Assembly (NCBI GenBank): GCA_963808725.1
Contig: CAWEGO010000002.1
Coordinates: forward strand, 62,001-126,000
Source: JAHFUA01 sp963808725
GTDB lineage: Bacteria; Acidobacteriota; Terriglobia; Terriglobales; Acidobacteriaceae
Direction: 5' to 3'
DNA length: 64,000 nt
The notes beneath the pieces are model-generated. The model searched no databases and was not told the DNA's origin. It saw nothing but the letters and a program-made list of their open reading frames with translations. The position numbers were made by a program, and so were the translations under genes. Positions 17,111 to 25,499 of the stretch are shown here, piece by piece (position 1 is the stretch's first letter; every line of letters begins with the position of its first letter).

Positions 17111-20100
17111 ATGAAGGAGATTCGTGTGCGCCGAGAAACGAAGCGAAAACATCAACGCTGCGAAAAAACAGCTCCGGGACGATGCGCTCGATTTCTGGCA
17201 GGCCTTGTCATCATCTTGTGTTTTGTCTCTGTCTCTTGGGCGCAAAAGGACCGCAGCGGGCTGAACGGCACAGTAACCGACTCCTCCGGGCGGGTGCTAC
17301 CTGGTGTGCAAGTGCTAGCCCTGCAAGATCTCAGCGGACTTCGCCGCGAGGCTATCTCTTCCGCAAGCGGGACCTACGACATCCCTGACTTGCCGGTTGG
17401 GACCTACACCATCACCTTCACGCACCCTGGCTTCCAATCGTTGCGTTTCGAAAATGTGGTTCAGGAGCTGGGAGAAACTCGTACCTTGAATGCAACGGTG
17501 CGGGTGGCAGGGACTAGCGAGCAAATCGAAGTTTCAGCCGCTCCGCAATCTCTGGATCAGACTAGCAACACCTTGGGCACAGATATTGAGCGCAAGCAAG
17601 CCGAAGAACTTCCCTTGAACGGGCATAATTGGGCCACCTTGACCGTGCTGGGCCCGACAGCGGTCGACACTAACGGCACTACTGGCAGCGGCAACCAACG
17701 CTCCATTCGCTTTGCCGGCCGAGGCCGCGACGACAACAACTGGACCTACGACGGCATCGATGCCACCAACATCATCAATCAGGCGCAGCAACCCTACGTG
17801 CGGCTGGCGATTCCCATCGATACCATCCAGGAGTTCCGCGTCGACCCCATGCTGGCGACCGCGCAGTCGGGGGGAACGGGAGGGGCGCAGTTGGCCGTTG
17901 CCTCACCCTCCGGCACCAATCGCTTCCACGGGGATGCCTTCGAATTCCTTCGCAACAACGTTTTTGATGCCTTGGAGCCCATTGATGCTTTGAATCCGGA
18001 ACACCAACCGCCCTTCCACTTGAATCAGTTCGGAGGAGCTTTGGGCGGCCCCATCGGCCGCGATAAGACCTTTTTCTTTGTCGCCTACGAAGGTTATCGG
18101 CAAGATCTCGGTCAGACTCTGGTCGGTTATGTGCCGAGCGCTGCCTTTCGCGCGCAAGTGTTGGCGCAGTCGCCACAGCTTGCTCCTGTCCTCAACGCTT
18201 ATCCCCAAGGGCAGACGCTTATCAGTCCCGACATAGCCCAATTCGTGGGGGAAGGCAGACAAGTGGGCCAGGAAGACTCGGGGATGTTCCGGCTGGATCA
18301 TCGCTTTTCGGACGCGACCACGATTTTTGCTCGGGCCAGCATCGACAAAGCCGTCAGCAACGTCCCGAACTCCCCAACGACTCTGCAATATCTCAACGGA
18401 CAGGAGGAGCTCACGTCCTCTCCCGTCAATAGCGCTGTAGTTCTAACCCACGTTTTTTCTCCGACCCTGCTCAACCAACTGAAATTTGGTTTCAATCGCA
18501 GCACGGCTGACACCGCATTCATCAATCAGACCGGATCGCTTTACGCCATCGCTGTATCGGGCTTCACGACGTTGAGCAACGGCCGCGTCAGCACGGGCGT
18601 GGGCAATTCGTTTGCCGGAATCGATGACGCCACCTGGGTAAAGGGAAGACATGTAATCAAGGCCGGAGTTGAGATTCGCCGCATTCAAATGAACCAGGGA
18701 AGCACCACCTATGGCACCTTCACTTTTAACACGCTGAGCGACTTTGCGGCCGACGACGCGGATCAGGCCAAGCTTACCGGCACTCTTCCCATCAACGGCC
18801 TGCGCAAGACGCAATATTTCGGTTACTTACAGGACGAATTCAAATGGCGGTCCAACTTCACTCTGAACGTGGGGGCGCGCTACAGCTTTTTCGATGTCTT
18901 TCATGAAGTACAGGGCCGTGGGAATCCCTTCGATTTCGCCACCTGTGGCCCCCAGGGCTATTGCGGAGTGGGCGCGAGTTTCGGCCAGCCGAATTATGGC
19001 GATATCGATCCGCGCATCGCCATTGCCTGGGCACCGGCAATGTTCGGGGGGAAGACCGTCATTCGCAGCGGTTTTGGAATTTATCACGAGGACGGCCAGC
19101 TCGACGATCAGAATATCCCCGATAAGAACGAGGTGTATAACTACACGCTGACGGGGGTCACTTATCCCATCATGGTAGGCCCGGACGGTAATCCCATCAA
19201 CCTGAACGTGCCCGGCGCAATTACACCGAACGCTGAACAGCGGCGGCGCAAAGATACCTACGTAACCCAGTGGGGCCTTTCCGTTCAGCAGGCCCTGCCC
19301 GCCGATTTGGTGGGTACGATCTCTTATGTCGGAAGCAAGGGCACCCATCTGCTCGCCTTGTCCTACCTTAACGTTAAAGACCTGGTGACAGGCGAGCGCC
19401 CTTACCCTGACTTCGGCGAAGTGAGTTGGCGCGGCACCACCGGCAACAGCGAGTATGAGGGATTATCGCTGGGGGTGAAGCGTTCCTTCGCCCGCGGTTT
19501 GCTGCTGTCCGCCAACTATACGTGGTCCCACGAGATCGACGATGATTCCAACGGCAGCGGCGACGGCGACTCGATCACTCCGCAGAATGTTTCCTGCGTG
19601 CCTACGAGCCTGCCGCAATGCGGTGAGCGTGCCAGCGGCGCCTTCGATGTCCGCCACGTGGTGAACGCGAATGCCGTTTGGGAGCTTCCTTTTGGCCGCG
19701 GCAAACCCTACCTGAATGAGCCGGGAGCGTTGCGCGCCGTGTTCGGGGCGTGGTCGTTCAGTCCGATTTTCGTCGCCCGTACCGGCTTCCCCGTGAACAT
19801 CACGGTGAATCGCACCGGCCCGGACGGCAACAACAACGATCAGCGTCCTAACCTCGTTCCCGGCGTTTCCCTGTATCTGCCGGGTGGAAGTTTCAATCCC
19901 GCAGCTTTCACCACGCCTGCTGCGAATTCATTCGGCGACGTGCCCCGCAATTTCCTGCGAGGTCCCGGGGCTTGGCAAAGCGATATGGCGCTCGCCAAAC
20001 GCATTCCTATCCGCGAACAGGTACAACTTCAGGTCCGCGCCGAAGTGTTCAACGTCTTCAACAAGGCGCTGTTTGCCTCCCCGGACGGCGACATTTCGGA

Positions 20101-20197
20101 TTCCGGCTTCGGGTTAGTTCAATCGCCTTTGAATCCAACCCCGGTGGGAATGGGTACGCCTCGTCAGTTCCAGTTCATGTTGAAAGCGCAGTTCTGA
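17111..20197 (+). CDS. TonB-dependent receptor with carboxypeptidase-like N-terminal domain
   Basis: Outer-membrane receptor of the acidobacterial Oar/CarboxypepD_reg type, about 1030 residues. Signal peptide (FLAGLVIILCFVSVSWAQ); an N-terminal carboxypeptidase regulatory-like domain (LNGTVTDSSGRVLPGVQV to IEVSAAP); a plug with GRGRDDNNWTYDGIDATN; then a long barrel ending in an aromatic terminal residue (QFMLKAQF), the usual signal for barrel assembly. An ATG at 17111 is possible, but GTG at 17126 has AAGGAGA directly upstream and may be the true start. Its place behind two phosphoesterase genes suggests uptake of a product of phospholipid or phosphoester breakdown. The substrate is not determined by sequence. 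Confidence 0.93.
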   Translation: MKEIRVRRETKRKHQRCEKTAPGRCARFLAGLVIILCFVSVSWAQKDRSGLNGTVTDSSGRVLPGVQVLALQDLSGLRREAISSASGTYDIPDLPVGTYTITFTHPGFQSLRFENVVQELGETRTLNATVRVAGTSEQIEVSAAPQSLDQTSNTLGTDIERKQAEELPLNGHNWATLTVLGPTAVDTNGTTGSGNQRSIRFAGRGRDDNNWTYDGIDATNIINQAQQPYVRLAIPIDTIQEFRVDPMLATAQSGGTGGAQLAVASPSGTNRFHGDAFEFLRNNVFDALEPIDALNPEHQPPFHLNQFGGALGGPIGRDKTFFFVAYEGYRQDLGQTLVGYVPSAAFRAQVLAQSPQLAPVLNAYPQGQTLISPDIAQFVGEGRQVGQEDSGMFRLDHRFSDATTIFARASIDKAVSNVPNSPTTLQYLNGQEELTSSPVNSAVVLTHVFSPTLLNQLKFGFNRSTADTAFINQTGSLYAIAVSGFTTLSNGRVSTGVGNSFAGIDDATWVKGRHVIKAGVEIRRIQMNQGSTTYGTFTFNTLSDFAADDADQAKLTGTLPINGLRKTQYFGYLQDEFKWRSNFTLNVGARYSFFDVFHEVQGRGNPFDFATCGPQGYCGVGASFGQPNYGDIDPRIAIAWAPAMFGGKTVIRSGFGIYHEDGQLDDQNIPDKNEVYNYTLTGVTYPIMVGPDGNPINLNVPGAITPNAEQRRRKDTYVTQWGLSVQQALPADLVGTISYVGSKGTHLLALSYLNVKDLVTGERPYPDFGEVSWRGTTGNSEYEGLSLGVKRSFARGLLLSANYTWSHEIDDDSNGSGDGDSITPQNVSCVPTSLPQCGERASGAFDVRHVVNANAVWELPFGRGKPYLNEPGALRAVFGAWSFSPIFVARTGFPVNITVNRTGPDGNNNDQRPNLVPGVSLYLPGGSFNPAAFTTPAANSFGDVPRNFLRGPGAWQSDMALAKRIPIREQVQLQVRAEVFNVFNKALFASPDGDISDSGFGLVQSPLNPTPVGMGTPRQFQFMLKAQF

Positions 20198-20445
20198 GGA
20201 TTGCTTAGGCGGCCGACTACCTTGAATTCGCCGGTTGGGCTGGGGCTGAGCCGCGCACCAACCGCGGCCGGAACGCATTTCGCTGAACCTACGGGAGTTA
20301 TATGAAAAAAGAGGGTAGGGAAATGTGTCAGCGAGAGGACGATGTGTGCGGCGAGACACGATGCATAAAAGGAGAGATTCTTACACCCTCGGCCGGCGCC
20401 AGCCACCAGTTACAAATCTTTACCCGCGTTTTTAGTCATCCCGGC

Positions 20446-20588
20446 ATGCCTTCCGATCCCTCCAAAGCGCGCCTTCTTCCCCGGCGAAAGAAGGTGGTCG
20501 CAACCTGTTGCTGCTGGTTTCTTGCATTGTCGGCCTGCTGGTTGGCCTGGGCGTGTTCGGATTCGTCTGCTACCTGCTGATGCACTGA
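20446..20588 (+). pseudogene. Small single-TM protein, apparently frameshifted
   Basis: The frame ending in TGA at 20586-20588 encodes a perfect membrane helix (NLLLLVSCIVGLLVGLGVFG, then FVCYLLMH) but has no start codon after the in-frame TAG at 20433. The ATG at 20446 (MPSDPSKARLLP) lies in another frame and would connect to the helix if one base had been lost near 20480. So this may be a small membrane protein broken by a one-base indel, or a sequencing error. Function unknown. Confidence 0.35.
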
Positions 20589-21043
20589 ACTACTCGCGGC
20601 GATGGCGAGCGCAGGCATTCAGACAAAAGAGAAATATTCTGGTTCTGGACGGCGACCCTGCGTTTCTCATCGTGCTCGAGCATGTGTTGGAGGGAGAAGG
20701 ATTCAACACAATGACCACGTGGAGCGCGTGGGAGGCAACTGCCCTGCTCGGGTCTGCCCGTTTTGACGCGCTGCTTGTGGGAGAACATCCTCCAGAAGTG
20801 AACAGTGGAGAGCTTTTGAAGCAGCTCCAGGTCGAACACAAGCGTATTCCCTGCATTGTGATGCAGTCGGCTGCTCGTCATCCCTTTGAGACGCAGTTCC
20901 TATGCGCTCGCGGCGCGTATGCCGTGATTCCAAAGTGGAATCACAAGGCGATCGCTGAACAGATCCGGCAGAGCCTCCGGCATTCGGATGGCAGGATCAA
21001 CGGCACCATACCCGCCGAACAGTCCACCAATTGCGCGCAGTGA
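20522..21043 (+). CDS. Degenerate response-regulator receiver protein
   Basis: Contains a receiver-like fold: ILVLDGDPAFLIVLEHVLEG, then RFDALLVGEHPPEVNSGELL, IPCIVMQS and a final helix. The normal acidic pair is reduced (D-G-D) and the expected phospho-acceptor Asp is replaced by Gly in LLVGEHPPE, so phosphorylation in the usual way is unlikely. The only in-frame start is a TTG at 20522 that overlaps the small membrane ORF; an ATG at 20602 (MASAGIQTKE) would give a more natural N-terminus if one base were removed near 20634. It has no output domain. It could be a pseudo-receiver acting by protein contact, or a decaying gene. Confidence 0.6.
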   Translation: MHCRPAGWPGRVRIRLLPADALNYSRRWRAQAFRQKRNILVLDGDPAFLIVLEHVLEGEGFNTMTTWSAWEATALLGSARFDALLVGEHPPEVNSGELLKQLQVEHKRIPCIVMQSAARHPFETQFLCARGAYAVIPKWNHKAIAEQIRQSLRHSDGRINGTIPAEQSTNCAQ

Positions 21044-21172
21044 TCATCGCTGCAGTCCTGACGAAGATGCCTGTTACCGCCACTGGGAAGCGTGATTTCG
21101 CTACTCTGACCTGGCCCCACTGTGGCCGGCCGATCTGGGGTCTTCCGCACTTTTGGTGAAGGCAGTCCACTT

Positions 21173-21660
21173 CTATCCGTCACGCGTGCACAACACAGGC
21201 TCGATCAAGCCGCGTGCAACACGCGAATCCGTAGCAAGTCGAGTTTGGCTCGCCCGTACGTAAGCGTCCGGTAGCACTACTTCGGACGGTTTACGCTCGT
21301 ACATCTGACGTTTGATCAGCTTCAGTCTCTGAATGTGGCCTTCCACCGGCCGCGTGCTCCAGGGCAGGGTGAGTGCAGCCCGTACCGCTGCTTCATCGCG
21401 TTGCGGTTGTACCGCGAAGTGATGGAGGGGCGATTGGTGGGCCGCCTTCCACCATGGCAGCCGCGCATACACCTTGCGTTCCGGCGTCATGCGATAGAAC
21501 TGTTTGGCCAGTTCCACGGCAGCAGCGATCTCGGGGGAAAGAGCGCAGACGGTCTGGGCGAAGGTTTGTTGGGCTCGAGTTGGATGGTGGACGAGGCCAA
21601 GCAGGAGCGCACTGGTTTGCCGCGGACTGGAGCGTTTTTGCGGTAGGGAGAGCGAACTCG
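21173..21660 (-). pseudogene. ISL3-family transposase remnant (3' part)
   Basis: On the minus strand the continuous frame reads SPRQTSALLLGLVHHPT, then SPEIAAAVELAKQFYRMTPE and, near the end, ALTLPWSTRPVEGHIQRLKL followed by IKRQMYER. The last two motifs are the characteristic C-terminal end of ISL3-family (DDE) transposases. The beginning is missing and the last 50 residues diverge, so it is a decayed fragment. No terminal inverted repeats were found. Confidence 0.7.
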
Positions 21661-21744
21661 GGTGAGGGCTCTCTCACACCCAACCTGACGCTGAAAGGGT
21701 GTCCCGCTGTTAGTGGAAGGTTGAGGTAGCGGTTCGGGTTCATC

Positions 21745-21913
21745 TTACGCCACCACCTTCCGGGTGGCTGACTTCGATCCGTCGAGGATCGCTTTCAAAG
21801 CCCACAAGTCTCGATACCCCATGATGCGGCGGAAGCTGGGCTCCGTCGCCAAGAAAGCAGCTCCTGCCCAACGCTTCACCATGGCCTGGTCACGCCAGCG
21901 ACAGACCCGCTTG
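21745..21913 (-). pseudogene. C-terminal scrap of a transposase, family uncertain
   Basis: The minus strand encodes VKRWAGAAFLATEPSFRRIM, then GYRDLWALKAILDGS and ends KVVA. This strongly resembles the last 50 residues of transposases that I have seen with the ending RIMGYRDLW-LKAIL; I cannot name the IS family with certainty. It is bounded by an ISL3 remnant on the left and an IS1380 remnant on the right. Confidence 0.5.
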
Positions 21914-21947
21914 GTCTCGATGGCGGCTTCGCTCATCCTGAGGTACT

Positions 21948-22233
21948 CGACTTTCTGGACTCCGAACCCAACCTCGAATACGTGGTCGCGATGGCCAAAA
22001 ATGCGGTGTTGAAGCGCAAGGCCAAGCCGGCGATGCGGCAGGCGCGCAAGCTCTCCCGGCAGAGTGGCCAGACCGAACACGTCTACGGTGAAGCCCGCTA
22101 TGCCGCCCGCAGTTGGCCGCACGAACGCCGCGTCATTATTAAAGCTGAGGTGGTACGCGCCGAGGGCAAAGCGCCAAAAGACAACCCGCGTTTCGTCATC
22201 ACCAACCTGCCTGCTGGTTGTCTGAACCAGTAA
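21948..22233 (+). pseudogene. IS1380-family transposase fragment
   Basis: Plus-strand reading gives LDSEPNLEYVVAMAKNAVLK, then SGQTEHVYGEARYAARSW, ERRVIIKAEVVR and DNPRFVITNL, the central conserved block of IS1380-family transposases. Only about 95 of 450 or so residues are present, so this is an internal fragment with both ends lost. No inverted repeats seen. Confidence 0.72.
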
Positions 22234-22399
22234 TCCGGGCCTGCTGGGCGGCCCGCAGTACCGTTCCGACCCTGTGCTCATTTCGCGAGCGATCGCCTTC
22301 CAGCCGCGCCCCCGTGCACGCACGCAGGGCCGAAACCCTGTGTGAGCTATTTTCGAATTCCTTTGTATCCCACTGTGTCCTTTGTGATAGACACGAAGC

Positions 22400-23779
22400 G
22401 TGACTGAAAACTGCAGCGCTGCTCGGGTCAGCGATGCCAAACCGCGCTTGGCCCGCCAACTGGGCCTGTTCGACGCCATCATGGTCGTGATGGGTGGCAT
22501 CGTGGGTGCTGGCATTTTCATGAACCCGTATGTAGTGGCGCGACAGGTGCACACGCCCACGCTCATTCTGGGCGCGTGGGTCTTGGGCGGAGCGATCGCC
22601 GTTGGCGGCGCTTTCATCTGGGCAGAACTAGCAGCCACGCTGCCCGAGGTAGGCGGGCAATACGCGTACCTGCGCGAGGCCTACCATCCGGCAGTCGCGT
22701 TTCTCTATGGCTGGGTGCTGCTGCTGGTGATCCAGACCGGCGGCATGGCGGCAGTCACAATCACCTTCGCACGCTACTTCATCGAACTCACTGGGGTGCA
22801 TGTGCAGGATTGGCTGGTCGGTGCCACCGCGCTCAGCATCCTGACACTGATCAACTGCCTTGGCGTTAAGACCGGGGCACGGACCCAGAGCGCGCTCATG
22901 ATGATGAAGATCGTCGCCATCGCGGTGCTGGTGTTCGCCGGATTGGCTTTCGCGGGATCGCACCTGCCCACCACTATGGCCGCGGAACGCGCCTCGTCCC
23001 TGGCCTCGTTCGGCGCAGCGATGGTGCCGGTGCTGTTCGCCTATGGTGGATGGCAGACGGCGAACTTCATCGCCGCCGAAGTCAAGCAGCCTGAACAGAA
23101 CCTGCCCCGCGCGCTCCTGATCGGAGTTGCCGGCGTTATCGTGCTGTACACGACGGTAAACTGGATCTGCTTGCGCGCTCTCGGCCCGCAGGATTTAGCC
23201 GCGACCACTACACCCGCGACAGCCGTCATGCGGCTGGCGCTCGGCCAGCGTGGTGCAACGTTTATCGCAGCAGCAATCGCGATCTCGACGCTCGGCTTTC
23301 TCAGCCAGTCAATCCTCACCGCGCCACGGGTCTACTTCGCCATGGCCGACGACGGCCTCTTCTTTCGCACGGTGGCTCGCCTTGACCCGCGCACCCATGT
23401 GCCCGTGGCGGCGATCGTACTGCAGAGCGTCTGGACGATTGTCATCGTGCTCTCCGGCCGCTACGAACAGATCCTGAACTATGTCGTGTCGATGGACTTT
23501 CTGTTTTTTGGCCTGACCGCGAGCACGCTGTTCGTCTTCCGCCGACGCCTGAAGACGGGCCAGACGCGGCCGAGTACCCGGTACTGCACGCCCGGACACC
23601 CAGTCACCACGATGACCTTCGTTGCGATATGCTTCTGGATCGTGGCGAACACTATGTATCGCTACCCGCAGAACAGTCTGATCGGGATGGGCCTTTTGCT
23701 TGCGGGTATCCCTGTGTATATGTTCTGGAGCCGGAGAGCGAGAAACCTAATGCCAACAACGGAGGCGCAGCGCGGCTGA
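22400..23779 (+). CDS. APC-superfamily amino acid permease
   Basis: Inner-membrane amino acid/polyamine transporter of 459 residues with 12 hydrophobic segments. The first helix carries the APC signature (IMVVMGGIVGAGIFMNPYVV), TM3-5 hold EVGGQYAYLREAYHPAVAFL, and the unwound TM6 region is GAAMVPVLFAYGGWQ. Its length matches LAT-type and related APC carriers. The start at 22400 is a GTG shortly after a region with no good ribosome site, so the exact start is uncertain. A PLP aminotransferase follows after about 45 bases on the same strand, suggesting uptake and conversion of one amino acid. Confidence 0.9.
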   Translation: MTENCSAARVSDAKPRLARQLGLFDAIMVVMGGIVGAGIFMNPYVVARQVHTPTLILGAWVLGGAIAVGGAFIWAELAATLPEVGGQYAYLREAYHPAVAFLYGWVLLLVIQTGGMAAVTITFARYFIELTGVHVQDWLVGATALSILTLINCLGVKTGARTQSALMMMKIVAIAVLVFAGLAFAGSHLPTTMAAERASSLASFGAAMVPVLFAYGGWQTANFIAAEVKQPEQNLPRALLIGVAGVIVLYTTVNWICLRALGPQDLAATTTPATAVMRLALGQRGATFIAAAIAISTLGFLSQSILTAPRVYFAMADDGLFFRTVARLDPRTHVPVAAIVLQSVWTIVIVLSGRYEQILNYVVSMDFLFFGLTASTLFVFRRRLKTGQTRPSTRYCTPGHPVTTMTFVAICFWIVANTMYRYPQNSLIGMGLLLAGIPVYMFWSRRARNLMPTTEAQRG

Positions 23780-23825
23780 TCCCACTCTGAGTGAAGCCAG
23801 CGATGATTCACCAGGAGAAAAAGGC

Positions 23826-24950
23826 ATGACTGGTTCGGACGCCGAAGGTGTTTCTCGCTACATAGAGTGGGCCAAGCTGCATTCGACAGCACTTTTCAAC
23901 CTTGCTGTCAGCGGCGTCATCGACTACCCCCTCGCCGAGCTGCCTGTCAGGATCGAGGATCTGGAGATCGGCGGCACCGGCCCCTACGGCTACGAGCCGC
24001 TCATGGAGCGGCTGGCCAAAAAATCCGGTGTCGCGAAGCAGAATGTCGTCTACACGCTCGGCACCTCGATGGCTAACTACGTGGCGTTGACCGCGCTGGT
24101 CAAGCGCGGTGACGAAGTGCTGGTCGAGCAGCCCACCTACGATCCGCTGCTCGCCATTCTCGGTCACGTGGGTGCGAGGGTGCACCGTTTCGAGCGTCGG
24201 CCGGACAAGGGTTTTCGCCTCGGGCTCGGCGAACTCGAGCGCCGCATCACGCCGAAAACACGGCTCATCGTTTTCTGTAACCTGCACAATCCCAGCAGCG
24301 CATTCACCGACGAAGGTACTCTGCGCCAGGCCGGCGAGATGGCTTCCCAGATCGGAGCGCGTGTCTTGGTAGACGAGGTTTACCTCGAAGCCGTCTTCGA
24401 CCAGCCATGGCGTTCGGCGTTTCACCTTGGCCCGCACTTCGTCGTTACCAGCAGTCTGACGAAGGCATATGGGCTTAGCGGTATCCGGTGCGGTTGGATT
24501 CTCGCAGCACCGGAGCTGGTCCAACGGATGTGGCAGATCGTTGACTTCACCTACGGAAGCCATGTCCACCTGGCTGAGCTAATCGCGGTCATCGCGCTTG
24601 ATAACCTCGGCCACGCTCGCGATCGCGCGCAGCACCTGCTCGAGGCTAACCGCGCGCTGGTCAACCATTTCCTCGCCGGCCGTCCTGAGCTCGACTGCGA
24701 GCCGAGCCGTTTCGGCACCACGGTGTTTCCTCGGCTCCACATGGGTCGCGCCTCCGATTTCGTGAAGCTGCTGCGCGAGCAGTTCGACACCAGCGTCGTG
24801 CCCGGTGAGTTCTTCGAGCAGCCGCAGCACTTCCGCCTGGGCTTCAGCGGGACCACCGAAACCGTTCGCGGCGGTCTGGAACGGGTCGATGCCGCTCTGG
24901 ATGCGTTTAAACGGGTACCTACGAACGCGTCAGCGAAACGGTTTTCCTGA
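23826..24950 (+). CDS. Class I/II PLP-dependent aminotransferase
   Basis: Fold-type I aminotransferase of 374 residues. The PLP-binding pattern is present: GTSMANYVALTALVKRGDEV, QPTYDPL, the Asn in FCNLHNPSSAFT, the Asp-x-x-Tyr in LVDEVYLEAVF, and the Schiff-base Lys in SSLTKAYGLSGIRCGW. Arg near the C-terminus (FRLGFSG) is the usual carboxylate ligand. CAGGAGAAAAAGGC precedes the ATG. It follows the amino acid permease on the same strand, so both may handle the same amino acid; the specific substrate is unknown. Confidence 0.92.
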   Translation: MTGSDAEGVSRYIEWAKLHSTALFNLAVSGVIDYPLAELPVRIEDLEIGGTGPYGYEPLMERLAKKSGVAKQNVVYTLGTSMANYVALTALVKRGDEVLVEQPTYDPLLAILGHVGARVHRFERRPDKGFRLGLGELERRITPKTRLIVFCNLHNPSSAFTDEGTLRQAGEMASQIGARVLVDEVYLEAVFDQPWRSAFHLGPHFVVTSSLTKAYGLSGIRCGWILAAPELVQRMWQIVDFTYGSHVHLAELIAVIALDNLGHARDRAQHLLEANRALVNHFLAGRPELDCEPSRFGTTVFPRLHMGRASDFVKLLREQFDTSVVPGEFFEQPQHFRLGFSGTTETVRGGLERVDAALDAFKRVPTNASAKRFS

Positions 24951-25030
24951 CAAAAGGCGTGCAACTTTCGGTTTGAAATGTTCACCCACTAGTCGCCGAA
25001 CGCATAAGGGTCCCGTCGGCAGCGACCCTC

Positions 25031-25111
25031 CGTCGTTTCACGCCACGGCAGCGCGAGATCATCGTGCTCGTAGCCCGCGGATGTAGTAATCGGGAAATAG
25101 CCGCAATGTAA
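25031..25111 (+). pseudogene. Fragment of a LuxR-type DNA-binding domain
   Basis: The frame reads RRFTPRQREIIVLVARGCSN, then REIAAM and a stop. This is the first half of a GerE/LuxR helix-turn-helix (TPRQREIL-LVA-G-SNREIA). Neither the upstream receiver nor the rest of the helix-turn-helix is present. Confidence 0.65.
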
Positions 25112-25181
25112 CTGCATGATTCCCAAAGCCTAGGTTGGCAAGGCTATTGAGTAAGGACGAGATCCTTGTTATAGTAAGGAC

Positions 25182-25286
25182 ATGGCGAAAGTTACAAGTA
25201 AGTTGCAGTTGACGGTGCCCAAAGCCATCGCCGACCAGTACGGAATTAGGCCGGGAGACGAGTTGCAGTGGGTTGCTAATCAGTGA
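25182..25286 (+). pseudogene. Truncated AbrB/MazE-type antitoxin
   Basis: ATG at 25182 opens MAKVTSKLQLTVPKAIADQY, then GIRPGDELQWVANQ and a stop. This is the swapped-hairpin SpoVT/AbrB DNA-binding domain found in MazE/VapB antitoxins. Family members continue for another 30 or more residues; here homology ends at ELQWVA, a few bases before the inverted ATPase segment, and the stop codon overlaps that fragment. No toxin gene remains next to it. Confidence 0.75.
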
Positions 25287-25488
25287 GCTTGACCCGATCC
25301 GAGGGTAGCTCCAAGTCGAGGTACAAGGCCTGTGGCTTGAGTTCCTCTTCCAAGGAAAGCGCCAGAGTCGTCTTGCCGGATTGGCGCGGACCGAGCAGCG
25401 CGACAGCCGGGAATCGCCCTAGCAAATCCATCAACTTGGCTTTGGCGGCCCGCGGAATCATCACTGTAATTATGCCATCTAATGGCAT
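25276..25488 (-). pseudogene. Inverted N-terminal segment of a DUF4143/AAA_14 ATPase
   Basis: Encodes MIPRAAKAKLMDLLGRFPAV, then ALLGPRQSGKTTLALS (Walker A) and a Walker-B-proximal strand ALYLDLELPSDRVKLTD, followed at once by a stop. That is exactly the N-terminal 60 or so residues of ATPases of the AAA_14/DUF4143 family. The continuation, PELYLSQHADRLVILDEIH, lies on the opposite strand from 25500. The segment has therefore been flipped relative to the rest of its gene. Confidence 0.85.
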
Positions 25489-25492
25489 AATT
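25468..25492. promoter_or_regulatory. 11-bp inverted repeat at the ATPase start
   Basis: AATTATGCCAT, spacer CTA, ATGGCATAATT: a perfect palindrome straddling the upstream start codon of the inverted ATPase segment and lying next to the inversion breakpoint near 25499. It may be an operator controlling the ATPase gene, or a recombination-prone palindrome. Confidence 0.6.
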
Positions 25493-25499
25493 TCAATGT

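Noticed and set aside
21745..22638. Long minus-strand open frame of 297 codons
   Set aside because: Most of it is antisense of the APC permease and the IS1380 fragment; only its last 50 codons look like a transposase end, which I list separately.
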